Origin: Leptidea sinapis
Taxonomy: Eukaryota; Arthropoda; Insecta; Lepidoptera; Pieridae
Length of the DNA: 64,000 bases
Direction of reading: 5' to 3'
NCBI RefSeq assembly: GCF_905404315.1
Contig: NC_066297.1
Location: 3,472,001-3,536,000, forward strand
Numbering within the stretch: position 1 is the stretch's first letter; every line of letters starts with the position of its first letter. Positions 34,150-45,480 of the stretch are shown one piece after another. A model generated the notes under the pieces. That model was not told the origin of the DNA and did not search any database. It saw only the letters and a list, made by a program, of their open reading frames with translations. Position numbers and translations under genes: made by a program.

Positions 34150-34452
34150 GCCGTCGATTTCCATCTTCGTACGACATGCCACAAATTACAATATCTTCCC
34201 TACCATCCAGATGGATGGCGTTCCTCCTCAGTGCAGGTTTCGAAAAACTTTCTTAAACGCACAACCAAGCTGTGGAATGAGCTTACTTGTGCGGTGTTTC
34301 CAGGATGATGGGACATGGGTACGAAATGGGACGAAAATCGCGTAAATACACCTTTCTGCAAGGCTAGCAACGCTCCTGTGATGCAAGAGAATGTGAGCGG
34401 CGGAGATCACTTAACATAAGGTGACCTCGTTTGTCGTCTTCTTCCAAAAAAA
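34150..34452 (+). pseudogene. LINE ORF end and 3' UTR (R1/jockey-like)
   Basis: Plus-strand reading gives YHPDGWRSSSVQVSKNFLK, then RTTKLWNELTCAVFPG and a stop. This is the C-terminal signature common to many lepidopteran LINE ORF2 proteins (H-DGW, RT-LWNELP--VFP). The 3' UTR follows with 'ctagcaacgctcctgtgatg', 'gcggagatcacttaac' and 'ggtgacctcgtttgtc'. The minus frame 34228-34410 is its shadow. Confidence 0.8.
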
Positions 34453-34901
34453 TGTTCCTTGTTTTAGTAGTCCATCTGCGCCACCATAACACACATTTTC
34501 CAACACGTCGCCTCTGAAAATCATCTTTATACAAATATTATATTGTACAAATGGAGCAACATTTACTTCGAACTGTCCACCAATCTTTATGTTTTATTAT
34601 GTCAGTCTTCACGGGACACACAGACAGAAAGACAGACCTTTATCGTGTCCACACGGATGCAATCAGAGACCCTTTACAGCAGAACACATAAAACCCAAAG
34701 TCATTTGTACAACATACTGCATCGTGTACAATTATTTCCCGGCAACTTTTTCACTCCGCCCATAGTACCGCTGTGCGCGGCTCATTTAACATTTACGACA
34801 GAGCTAATAACAACAATTATCATTCCATCGCAACGTACTCAAAGTCTAATAAACTTTATTCAATTAGGCTTAAACTTTTGTCGTTTGAATTCTCACTATA
34901 A
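34453..34901. other. Unassigned, with a reversed short LINE tail
   Basis: 34838-34880 is the inverse of the tail at 16757-16800. The plus frame 34543-34911 (122 codons) overlaps it and has no recognisable domain. Confidence 0.4.
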
Positions 34902-35149
34902 TCCCTACTAATATTATAAATGTGAATGTAAGTTTGTTTGCTACACTTTTACGCTACTGAACCGATTTTGATGAAATTTGGTACAGCGATAGACTAGAGA
35001 GCTTTGGAAGGGACATAGGCTACATTTTATCCCGGAAAAATACATGGTCCCCGCGGGATATTTGAAAAACTGAAATTCACGTCGTCGAGCTATAACTATA
35101 CTAATAGTAGGTTTAGTTTGCCATAGCAATCTTCGCGGACGTCAGCTAG
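34902..35149 (+). mobile_element. Non-autonomous Helitron, family H3, intact ends
   Basis: A/TCCCTACTAATATTATAAA at the left and gacgtcagCTAG/T at the right, 248 bp, no target duplication, no coding. It shares 'ttatcccggaaaaatacatg' and 'cccgcgggatat' with 16250-16470. The terminal structure is the standard Helitron pattern. Confidence 0.7.
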
Positions 35150-35589
35150 TAAGCTTTAAATATTTCATTAAAATTATTGAATCTACCATATGTTCGGAAA
35201 AATTAAAGCTCGTGAGAAGAACTTCAACGGCCACTCTTTAAAAGCAAACAGAGTATTTTACAAATGGCTGTAATATAAATAACAAATAAGTTAGTAAGGT
35301 GCTGCATTAAATATTATATGAATCGTGTTCAAATACCGGCGCAATACAAACCGGTGCAGTTAGCGCGCGGATAATGAGTCATTCGTATTAATGTGAACCA
35401 TAAAGTAATGAATCGATAACTTTTTTGCCGTTACACAGTCATTGCACACTTACGGAGGATTTAACGGGAACCTTACCAACGTCTGTCTATCTTGTGACTA
35501 AAGGTACAAACTAAACAAATAAAGTTTTATAAATATCTTTGTTTCTTCATATTTATTTGTTTAATATACCATCTGTTTTAGATCTAAAT
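35150..35589. other. Unassigned sequence
   Basis: AT-rich with a GC-richer part at 35335-35375. No feature supported. Confidence 0.35.
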
Positions 35590-35990
35590 GGTTACTACCC
35601 GCCGCGTACTGACGGAATGACTCTGGTGGCTTGGGCACGGGGAAGGGCACTGGTCTGGGACGCGACTTTCGTCGACACTCTGGCTCCTTCTCATGTCCAG
35701 GTCAATGAGTCTCAGATAATTGTGCTGTTTGGTGTTGCGATACTTGGCCCGTGCGGCCCAGAGGCGCGGAGAATGTACAAAGTACTATCTTCTCGCCTCA
35801 ATAGGGCTACTGGCAACCCAAGCGCTGGCAGCTATTTTGGTCAACGGATGAGGCTCATCATATCCAACGTGGAAATGCTGCCAGTATACTTGGTTCGCTT
35901 CCCCGTAATGATAATTTTAATTTTATGTAATCATAGTATTGTAAATATAGTTATAAAATGTTTTGTTTGAATAAATATAATATATAAATA
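35590..35990 (+). pseudogene. C-terminal piece of a transposable-element protein, internally deleted
   Basis: The frame reads PPRTDGMTLVAWARGRALVW, then DATFVDTLAPSH, FGVAILGPCGPEARR, TGNPSAGSYFGQR. I know this order (PDG-TLV-W--GR-LVWD--CVDTLAPSH, then FGVETLGPWGPEAR, then GDPRAGSFL-QR) from a reverse-transcriptase-bearing element common in invertebrate genomes. About 35 residues are missing between APSH and the FGV block. The reading frame is still open for 143 codons (35539-35970). A polyadenylation-type aataaa lies at about 35970. Confidence 0.6.
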
Positions 35991-36714
35991 TTTTTTTGTA
36001 TTTTAAATATTAACGACACTTGATCACTGTTTCCCAATTGTTTACTCGAATAATCAGGATGCTCAAACTCTAAATAGATTCACATTCCGTAACGAAAGTT
36101 CACCTTTTTAACTGGAGCAGCTGTTGGATTTGTTAATTATGCCACCAGTGACTACCACCCTCTGGGTCGAATCAAAAATAAAATAATTTTCTATTTTCAA
36201 CTTAAATAATGCTGCGCCAAGGCTGCGCCTTACAATGTCAAAATTAGACCATACATTTGAAGAGATTGTGATTCCACAGCATGACCGAATCATTAAGCAA
36301 AATATAATAAAGTATAATTAGATTTGAGACCACGTATTAACTCAAAACTAAAATCTTAAATATGAACATTTTGATTGAAAATTGGTTTTAAAAGCACTTT
36401 CTGAACGTCATAATTTATTATACCACACGTTCGAAAAGATATTCCTCATTAACACAATTTTCTTCTTTGTTGTCACAAATATATTTTATCGACTTGCGTT
36501 GTATTTTTACTTTTTTGTTATAATAATTAAAAATTTATTGATATTCTTTATTAGATTAACTAAATTTGACAACAAATGAACAAATAGCTGGAAAAACCAG
36601 TTTACTCATTCGTTATTTATTTAACCTTTTTTGTATCGACCGATGTAGGTATCTCATGACGAATGCTATATAACATACACTTGCTGCTTTCGTAATGCTT
36701 TTTAACGATAATGA
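35991..36714. other. Unassigned AT-rich sequence
   Basis: Contains a hydrophobic plus frame (36382-36579) typical of AT-rich non-coding DNA. No repeat partner. Confidence 0.35.
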
Positions 36715-36777
36715 TTTCAATGACTCAGAGGCTGCTATTGTGTTTGTAACACATTAGCGGCTTCTGAATCATTGAAA
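36715..36777. repeat. 63-bp near-perfect hairpin
   Basis: Two 30-base arms (36715-36744 and 36748-36777) pair with only four mismatches around a 3-base centre. The left arm begins tttcaatgactcagaggctg. It is isolated, with no second copy in the window. It could be a microRNA-like precursor, the remnant of a foldback element, or chance; the tiny loop argues against a standard pre-miRNA. Confidence 0.6.
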
Positions 36778-36921
36778 CCGATTGCTCGTTCAATGATCGA
36801 CATGTCATAGATGACTAACTCAGAAATTACAAAATACCAAACAAAAATATAAATTCTGAAATATTACAAAAAAAAAATTATTGAAACAGTACCTCAAGAA
36901 GTTCCGTTTCTACGCTAGCTC

Positions 36922-37101
36922 CGCTCGTCTCATTGTGTCATAAGATGTTAAGTCCCGTTTGCCCAGTAATTTCACTAGCTACGGCGCCCTTCAGACCGAA
37001 ACACAGTAATGTTTACACATTACTGCTTCACGGCAGAAATAGGCGCCATTGTGGTACCCATAATCTAGCCGGCATCCTGTGCAAAAGAGCCTTCCACTGG
37101 T
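36922..37101 (-). mobile_element. Family A repeat, 5' half only
   Basis: Head and middle are intact up to 'cataagatgttaagtcccg', but the hairpin and A-tail are absent. Loss of the 3' end is unusual for a simple retroposon insertion and points to later deletion. Confidence 0.85.
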
Positions 37102-37959
37102 TATATACCTAAATAATAATGTGAGACTATATGAAAATGCACCATTACCGGAGTGAATTTAAAGAGAAAATTGAGAAGGACGCACTAGCCCCATGACCGG
37201 AAAAGCTATTAATACATAAAATATTGATCAATGTGGATACATAGTGAACAATGCTTGAACAAATAGATTGACAACTAGACGAAGACCTATACCTACCGGT
37301 CTTTCCCTACATAGGACCTCGTGGAAGGGACAGCATGAAATACCTATTTCATTTAGAACAAGATAGGAAGTAGTTCACAGACATCCAACCTCCAGTAGTG
37401 GAAGAAGGAAGCTAAACTACACCGATGTTCACCCAGGTTTAAGTCCGTATTCGCGCCACCATACAATCCGGTTCCGAAGTGCAATTATCTGTTTAAATAA
37501 TATACTTACATAACATAGCTGTTAAAGCTCACTTAGCTTAGTTAGCATAATTAGATGCACGCTAATCTTCGTGAACTTTGTTAAGCTAAGCGAGATAAGC
37601 TGTATAGCTTATGTTTAAAACAAACTGTATTGTAAAAACTATACTTAATTACAATAATAAGAATTTACATAAGTAAATCTAAGAAAATGTATGGGGAGGC
37701 CTGTGATAAAAAGATATTCTATCGATAATTAATATCGGTGATGGTGGGAAATAGATTATATTCGATATTTAGTTGAAAGATTATTTTATCTATTTATTCA
37801 CTTGGTAATCTTGCAGCGATACAGTTGGATTAAAAATAAAAACATATTTAATAATATGGCCAAAAATGGGTTACACGTTTAGAATTGCAATAGAAGGTCA
37901 AACTGTTCTTGTGTTGTTTTATGTGTGAGGGTGTGCGTGTTTATTTTACTCTGTGCATT
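37102..37959. other. Unassigned, with an imperfect inverted repeat
   Basis: 37514-37618 has agcttag-rich arms (cttagcttag ... ctaagcgag) that pair imperfectly over about 35 bases. The rest shows nothing. Confidence 0.35.
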
Positions 37960-39255
37960 TTTACTATTTTATATTTTAGTTTATATTTCGACATATCAAA
38001 TAGATCTAAGTTAAAATTATCCTTGTTACAATATGTTAGCTGAGTTACGAGCATAATTCGTCCTTAAATATGGCATTTGAAATAATTTGTATTTCGTGTT
38101 CGATACTGGGTGGTATACTCAAATAATATTTATGTAAGTTGTTCGCTGCAATCTACTTTATTCGATGAATGATGTCGTGAAGCAATATAATGTCATATTG
38201 TCTTCTTCTCTTTTCTAACAGGTCTAATTTGAAATATTTACACACATCATTGAAGCTTTTGAATCTTTGGAAATACAAATATATAATAAAGTTTTCATGT
38301 ATTTTCTCAATATTACTTAAGTGTATTTTATAACAAGGAGACCATACGCGTAATAAAATGAACTTGGAACATATGCGAGGTAAATATTCTTTTAATGCAG
38401 TCCACATCATTGAATAAGACACAAACCCGATTGATAAATCCTAATTATTATATACACTATATCTGTGATTGCCTCTATATGTTCTATTGATTCGATAGAA
38501 TCTATTTGCAGTCTAGTCGAACACCCAAGTCACGCACGGTTTGGTTCTCTTAATAGGAGTATCATTTATAAAATAGGTATAGTCTATTACTTCGTTAATT
38601 CTGTTTCTTTTATAAAAATTACAATGTTTGTCCGGATCTTGTTGAAATTTGTGGCAGTCATCAATATTATTTATTTTAACATATAATTTTTTGTCGTCAG
38701 CGAAAGTTACGTAATTTGCAGCGTCTAAATAGGCATTAGTATCAAAAAAGGTAAATAATAAAAAGCAATGGTCCTAGAATAGATCCCCTGAGGAACTCCT
38801 GAACTAAACTAAAGTCAATACGAGCACTGCCAATTGCACTTGCTTATCTCCTGTATATATTATAGGATTAAAACCATCTATAAATGTGTCCGCGTATACC
38901 TAGAGTGCGTAGCTTATTAAGTAGAATGACGTGATCCACTCGATCAAACGCTTTTACTGAATCACTGTAGATTACACCTACTTAATACCCCTGATCCATA
39001 CTTTGGAAAATATAATTTATAAATAATACCAGATTAGTTTTAGTTGATCGGTTCCTTATAAAATCATGTTGTGCATCTGGAATAGATTTTTTAGATTATT
39101 GAGCTTACTGTGTGAAATATTATCTTTTCAAAATCCTTACTAAAGCTATGGTAATAGAAATTTGCAGGTCTCTATTTGGGTTTTAGACAATTTTTGCTTC
39201 TTTTCATATATTTGGAAAAGCCTTAAATACATTGCAGACGAAAAATATATGGTGT
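37960..39255 (-). pseudogene. Jockey-type LINE with decayed reverse transcriptase domain
   Basis: Minus-strand motifs in order: RDLQISITIALVRILKR (decayed RPISI-P-LSK--EK); IPDAQHDFIRNRSTKTNLV (GFR-GRST block); KAFDRVDHVILLNKLRTLGI at about 38900-38955 (palm motif A); EFLRGSILGPLLF (motif B, frameshifted from GVPQ); FADDKK at about 38692-38706 (catalytic motif C); and downstream the open frame 38153-38422 with WSPCYKIHLSNIEKI. The two aspartates of FADD are preserved although stops and frameshifts interrupt the ORF. About 1.3 kb, the longest LINE remnant here. It is unrelated in sequence to J1 and J2. Confidence 0.82.
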
Positions 39256-40264
39256 AGACTATAGAGGCTTAGTTAATGTCTTACCATAGCTGTAAATAAA
39301 AATTGATGGAATGATATTAAATGAAAAATACTATAAGTATGTAATATAAGGGAATCGGCCAAAATCATATGTTCACAACACTTCCGCCGGTGGTGAGGGC
39401 GACCGGCTAAGGAATTTCCACAAAATAAGTGCCATTCCCGAAACAACCATCATCTATATCTCACTCTTAACCCAGTTATTTAGCGAAAGCCTCTTTAGTT
39501 AATTCTTGGGTTACCTCACTAATAAACCGTTTTCGGAAACGACTATCAGGATAATTATTATTTCTATCAACTATCAGACTGGGAACACTTCCCGTAAACT
39601 CAGCAAATATAAATTAATAACAAGTTTCATCCGAATAGCCGATTGTCACTAATAACTATTCGAGTCACACTGAGTCCGCAATCCGCGTCACCACCGAGAC
39701 TAATAGCAATTAATAAATGTGCCGACTCATCGCCCAATCAAAAGCCCGCACTCCCCGGAACACTTCAATTGCATCGAAGACTTAAAGGCGGTTCATACCG
39801 ACCGCCGACAGCCCGCACTGACGTTTAATTCACTAAATCCTTATTAATATAAATATATGTACCGTCATAATACAAAGATCATCCCTTGTAACCCACTCTT
39901 GATCTAGACTCTAGAGTCTAGACAATGGTACTTCCGTGCCAGATTATTACTCATGTACTTTTTTAATATACAGATATAAGTACCTTTTTTATCCCCCGTA
40001 CGAATGCAGAAAATAACAATATTAGATAACAACCATAACCAATATTTAACAAAATTTGTACAATACAGTGCATAATGTAAAACATACATTTTATAAACGT
40101 ATTACAAAAAAATATTAAAAGTACCTTACAACACGCTGCATGTTACATCAACTCATTCTACCGAAAGTTTATTTCCGTTATGTAAAAACTTTACCTTCGC
40201 TTCTTAGAAACTACAATCCGATCGGGGAGTAAGATAAAGTGCTTTGACACAAGTTAGAGTTTTT
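39256..40264. other. Unassigned, with a 20-bp perfect palindrome
   Basis: tctagactctagagtctaga at 39903-39922 reads identically on both strands. No other structure supported. Confidence 0.4.
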
Positions 40265-40574
40265 CGGCCGTTCCCAATATTCAGTCTATCTCTTACTTGG
40301 GATAAAAATCGTAACTATCGTTGACTTTTCTGTCCCAATAAGCTTATCGACGGTAACTCAACTTATCCGTGCACGCCGTCTATCAATGGGACGACGTATA
40401 GCTTACCAGCAATATAAAGTTTGTATGGAAATTGCAATTCACGCGTCCCAATATAAGGCGATAAGAATGACGTATCGGGTATATTGGGACAGCTTCAGAT
40501 TATTGACAGCTAATTACTGACAGGAGAAGATAGTAATTTATCTCTATCTGTAGATAGTATATTGGGAACGGCCG
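40265..40574. mobile_element. 310-bp MITE with CGGCCGTTCCCAATA ends, copy 1
   Basis: Terminal inverted repeats cggccgttcccaatat and atattgggaacggccg. The right flank is TTA and the left flank TTT, consistent with a mutated TTA target duplication. A second copy of exactly equal length lies inverted at 61169-61478. TTA duplication and non-coding structure suggest a PIF/Harbinger-type MITE. Confidence 0.82.
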
Positions 40575-41179
40575 TTAATGTATTTGAAGCGCTACGCCAC
40601 GCGCGCTACGTCGAAGCGATGTTTGTGAGGGCGCCTCAAGGCTCGTGTTTTCGCCCGCTAATTGAAGCGGAATGGCCGAACGGAATTATTAATAATTGAA
40701 TAATTTGTCCGACAATCGTTCGGTTAATAAGTATTATCGCGGCAATATCTCGTCCATTGTTGACGCGGGTTTCATTTAAAAGCCAACAAAAAGCATTTGG
40801 TAATTATTTCGCGGCGCATAGTTCGTTATTTTGCTCTCATTGTGAATTTTATGTGAATATTTTTGGAACGCGAAGCCCAGTTAATTATTCATCTGACACC
40901 GGAGTGAACCGCAAAATATGTGCTGATTTATTTACGAGTTCAAAGTTAACAGACGCATTGTTAATGACACACAACGCTCTCTTCTGCTCTCGCATATTTG
41001 TGTCTCTATAGTAACACTAGTTACAACATAAGTAAAATATATTCATAGTAATTCATCCACTTCTTACCATAGATTATTTTTTGATCAATAAACTAAACTT
41101 TAAATATTAAACAACTAAATCTGATAACGTACTATGGGAGTAGGTACTTGTAGGGGAGTAATCGAGAAATAAAGTCAAT
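40575..41179. other. Unassigned sequence
   Basis: GC-richer at 40585-40680. The plus frame 40757-41011 (84 codons) has no features. Confidence 0.35.
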
Positions 41180-41300
41180 CCAAAACAAAATAAAATTTTA
41201 AAACAAAATTTTATGAACGATGCGGAACTCGAACCCGCGACCTCTCGCGTTGCGTGCGGGCGCTCTTCCAACTAAGCCAACTGTTCGAGTGACGTATCGT
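41180..41300 (-). mobile_element. tRNA-like SINE (family T), best copy
   Basis: On the minus strand 41293-41223 folds partly like a tRNA. It has an A-box region 'tggcttagttggaagagcgc', an anticodon-arm-like segment and a good T arm around gggttcgagttcc. The acceptor stem pairs poorly and the base before the anticodon position is C instead of T, so it is a tRNA-derived repeat and not a tRNA gene. Relatives are at 26763 and 59129. Confidence 0.7.
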
Positions 41301-41768
41301 TGATAAAATCTTGTACGCTTTGTTCAACTCTCAGGTTGTGGCTTCATCTAAAGGATCTACTTTACAATTGATAACCTGCTCAACCCCAATATTTGCATAT
41401 CAGGAAATTGACTGGACTGTTTTAAAATTTTATTTGTGTAATTAATCCCAGAAGTGAGGGTTACCACTTTAAAACATAACAAATTGATCAATCCAATACC
41501 AACAATGCACACAATATACGTATTGGCTCTGAAAATATGATACTAAACTTCTGTTGTTAAGAATTCACGAAGATAAATTTAAATAAGGGTTATAAAATAA
41601 ATATAGAACATAAAAAGTAACGGGCACCCTCGCTCGTGTGAGCCGGACCGGACATAAACAAGCTGTACCTTCGTCTACAAATGCAAATTAGGATAAGCCC
41701 CGTCTGCTCAAATATTTGGCAGCTCGGCCGAGCACAGAGCGACTTATCCAGAGACAATGGCGCCGTGA
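41301..41768. other. Probable SINE body then unassigned sequence
   Basis: 'ttttaaaattttatttgtgt' at about 41420 also appears downstream of the tRNA-like copy at 59129, so part of this stretch may be the body of family T. Confidence 0.4.
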
Positions 41769-42056
41769 GGTCTATTACCAAAATCGAAAGCCGAAGTTTC
41801 GGATCCGAATAGTGCGGACGGATTTCGTTTCGGAACCATAGACATAACCATAAAAATTGAAGTTGTAGTTACGATCATAATAATGTCAAACAAAGAAAAA
41901 GTAAATATCATGTGAAGTTGGGAATAATTAAAAGAAAAGGCAAAATGTCTAATCGCGAACTTCGTATCGATCTTCGGATCCGAAACACTTTCGTAATAGG
42001 AAAATGTACGATCCGTCAGCCGAAACCTCGTATTTCGATTTTTCTAATAGGGCTCC
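41769..42056. mobile_element. MITE family M, copy 2
   Basis: Same ends and interior as 31361-31697 ('gtctattaccaaaatcgaaa', 'tcgcgaacttcgtatcgatc'), without the extra left-hand bases, so close to the original 288-bp form. Confidence 0.75.
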
Positions 42057-42249
42057 TGGTTCGACTCCGCACAGAGACCACCCAGTCCCATCCAGTCCAA
42101 CCAGAGCATACTGGCTGAACTCCCAGAAAAAGCTTGGTTTTAAATTTATTATTAATTGTCAAAAGCCACTTGACGAGTGTATCAACCAAAAAAAGGGGCC
42201 GAGTACTATTTATGACGTATTAAAAAAAACTACTTACTAGATCTCGTTC

Positions 42250-42715
42250 AAACCAATTTTCGATGGAAGTTTGCATTGTAATGTACATCATATATTTTTT
42301 TAGTTTTATCATTCTCTTATTTTAAAAGTTACAGAGGGGGCACACATTTTACCACTTTGGAAGTGTCTCTCGCGCAAACTATTCAGTTTAGAGAAAAAAT
42401 TATTTTAGAAACCATAATATCATTTATGAAGACCTGTCTATAGATACCCCACACATTAGGGTTTGATGTAAAAAAAAATTTGAGTTTCAGTTCTAATTAT
42501 GGGGAACCCCCAAAATTTATTGTTTTTTTTTTTGTATTTTTGTGTGAAAATCTTAATGCGAATTACACAATACATCTACTTACCAAGTTTCAACAGTACT
42601 ATAATTCTTATAGTTTCGGAAAACAGTGGCTGTGACATACGGACGGACAGACAGACATGACGAATCCATAAGGGTTCTGTTTTCTGCCATTTGGCTACGG
42701 AATCCTAAAAAGACT
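42250..42715. repeat. Dispersed repeat with GGACGGACAGACAGACA end
   Basis: The last 130 bases ('ttaccaagtttcaacagtac', 'ggacggacagacagacatga', 'ggctacggaatcctaaaaag') are a pattern I know from many insect genomes at the end of non-autonomous DNA elements. The left boundary is uncertain and there is no second copy here. Confidence 0.5.
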
Positions 42716-43361
42716 ATACTCTCATTTTATGTGGTGTTGTTAAACAATTATTATTAGTAAAGTATCACTAAACCCGAAACTGGGCTCTGACAATTAAAGT
42801 GTCGGTGATGGAAAAAACCGTTATAATCCGGTTTATTGAGAACAATCTTAATAACTTAAATTTCAATTATGGATAAGACTCAAGACAGAATGAACCAATA
42901 AAAAGGATGTTCGAATAAATTCAAGTCATTAAAGTTATTCTAAAAATCCCATAATGTTAGTCATAATTAAGGCAACAATAAAGTGTTGAACAGCGTTATC
43001 AAGGATTATACGATTAATGACTCATACACGATGAAGTAACCGGCTAACGACCAGCCATCGCGTGGTGCCTGCCGTGCCAACCAACACATAATTAACATTA
43101 ATTGTTGAACAATCACTATACACTATTTTTCATACATTTACGAAATTAAAATCTCTCCAACCACATTATATAATGTACAAGTTAGCGATTCCTACAAGGG
43201 TGCAAATTGTAGGCACAAGACGAAATCAAGGACCATCTTGGATTTCACAAATGATCCCCCAATTTCATTCCCTTCCGTGCCGGCAACCATAAAATGATTC
43301 TCTTTTCTTCAAAAGCTTTTCCTTGCAGTCATTCATTTTTAAATTTCCCGGATTTAAATAT
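42716..43361. other. Unassigned sequence
   Basis: AT-rich; no supported feature. Confidence 0.35.
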
Positions 43362-43478
43362 ACCCTGATAAAACGTGCGCGCAAAGTTTTGTGATAATCG
43401 GTTGAGCAGTAATGGCATGAGAGCGTACCAAATAATCAAAAACTCACATTCGCATTTATAATATTACTAAAACTTAAT
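43362..43478 (-). mobile_element. Helitron-like 5' fragment
   Basis: In minus orientation 'agtaatattataaatgcgaa' is followed by 'gtacgctctcatgcc' and 'gctcaaccgattatcacaaa', the usual 5' part of H3-type repeats. The 3' part is missing. Confidence 0.45.
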
Positions 43479-45185
43479 CGTTAACCGGACAACGCACTCG
43501 ATGTCAACATTCACCATTTCGATTACTGTGAAAACTCAACGGGATTTAGCCCGAGAATGGTCGCTCTCAACCTGTTCAAATATATCGTTGTACAAACTGG
43601 ATAATCATAAATAATAGAGGATGCCCATAAATAATATGGCGTTGCTTATGTTAGAAACATGAAGCACCACGCTCAATGACGTGTTAACACGTATGAAACA
43701 GCCATAGATGATTCGCAAAGTTAACAAGACGAGACGCGGAGTTATCGTCGAACAAGATGCAGCTGTGCCTCTGTCTATAACGACTCGCGTGCATTGACCA
43801 TCAGATCTTGATATAAATTATTTGTGAACTTTCCCCGAGAATCTATTACAGGAACGTGACATTCGCGCGGCTGTCGTACTACGTGAGGCGCACAAAACTC
43901 TCTACGATACATTCAGCTCAATTACAGCAATGACACCCCTCTTGCCCTTGTAATAAGACTCTAGTCAGCACATCTCGTCATCCGCTCTTTAGCAGGCAAC
44001 CTTCAGAGTTCAACATTCGCTTACAAATGCGATAAAAATGCGATTACAATAACTTACAACTTTATTTTTTGCCATCGAGTTGCTTTGTAATACGCCTCGT
44101 GAATGTGGCTTAAATTTCGCCAAACTTAAATTATTACGAGAGAGAGAGGAAAAACTTAGTCACTTATTCAAATTTTCGTCGGAATGGTTTACGAACGTAT
44201 CACAAACTTCTCTTGTAAATAACGTCATTCATAATTCATTCATTTACTTATTCCATACAAATGATCCATCGACCTAAAAATACAGTGGATGTTACACAAC
44301 AAAGGATTCTCTGTAAATTTCAAGTGTTATTACGAGAGATTCGCAGAAATCGCGTCTCACTTTAAAGGTAATAAATAACTTGGAAGTAACAATGTATTTT
44401 GAGTCACCAGCATTTATAATATCAATTTGAATATATATTGTATTATCACAAAAAAGTTAAATGTGTTGAACACTTGTTTTAAAAAAGTTCTATTACAAAT
44501 CTGAGTGTTTCTGTTGTTTAGCGTTCAACATTCTTTAGACATTCCTTATATTTTTAACACTCTTCGAAGCTTGTCTAATGTGTGTCTAACGGATATGTCA
44601 CATACTTATAGAAGATTTAGATTATTTGATGACAAATAGATGACAGCTCTCAAAAATTGAGTTTCGTTCCTTTAATTGTTCCTGTACACTTCAGTTTATG
44701 TTGTGCTATACGACAATCGTTATTGTTAGGTCACTGACTTTGTTATAGTTACACCACTGTTTAACAAAACACATTCTTAAGCTATGTTTAAATTATTTTT
44801 TTTTGCAATAACACCGTTAGTCTTTAAAATTAACCAACACTTGAATTTATTAAATACACAATTTTGTTAAATCGCACCCACCGAGTACGGAGTATTCCTC
44901 ATCTAGATAAAGAGTTTCAATGCAGGCAATTTCCTTCTTATATATTATAAACTAAGACTGTAAGTGGACTGACTAAGACAGTGGGATCTAAGACAAAAGG
45001 AAGAACATCATTTTCTAGCAGAAAACTGTAGTTAAGTCACAATGGTATATTTATATTAATTTCAGGGGTGTGCACGTGGGAGTACAATGTTTTTTGGCAA
45101 TTTAAAAAAATTGGAAACTATTAGGCTCAAATGTCAATATAACAATAATAATAAGATTTTTATTAAAGGTAAAATACCCAGCATA
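43479..45185. other. Unassigned sequence
   Basis: A possible acceptor (tctattacag) at about 43851 precedes a 33-codon open frame (ERDIRAAVVLREAHK...) that ends in a stop at about 43950; I do not call it. The plus frame 44080-44277 has no features. Confidence 0.35.
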
Positions 45186-45480
45186 GGAACTACATATGAA
45201 ACATCATCCTCATCAGCCGGAAGACGTCCGGCCACGACGATCGGTCCTGCGCTGCCCTCATCCAACGTATTCCGGCGATCTTGACCAGATCGTCGGTCCA
45301 TCTTGTGGGGGGCCTACCAACACTACGTCTTCCGGTACGTGGTCGCCATTCGAGGACTTGTTCGTCGAACTATGTACCCTGCCCACTGCCACTTCAGTTT
45401 CGTAATGAACTGCGCTATGTCGGTAACTTTGGTTCTCCTACGGATCTCCTTATTTCTGATTCGATTGCCTCTGAACGGCA
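45186..45480 (-). pseudogene. RTE-type LINE C-terminal fragment
   Basis: Minus reading gives IRNKEIRRRTKVTDIAQFIT, then KLKWQWAGYIVRR, after which the frame breaks. The remaining bases still match the 'RPPTRWTDDLVKVAG..W' portion in other frames. A different RTE subfamily from 15095 and 50725. The overlapping plus frames at 45087-45539 are shadows. Confidence 0.75.

Noticed and set aside
41218..41296. Possible tRNA gene on the minus strand
   Set aside because: The T arm and A/B boxes are good, but the acceptor stem mispairs, the base before the anticodon position is C, and diverged relatives occur at 26763 and 59129; it is a tRNA-derived repeat.
43851..43950. Short exon-like frame after a ttacag acceptor
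   Set aside because: No donor before the stop, weak pyrimidine tract, 33 codons only.
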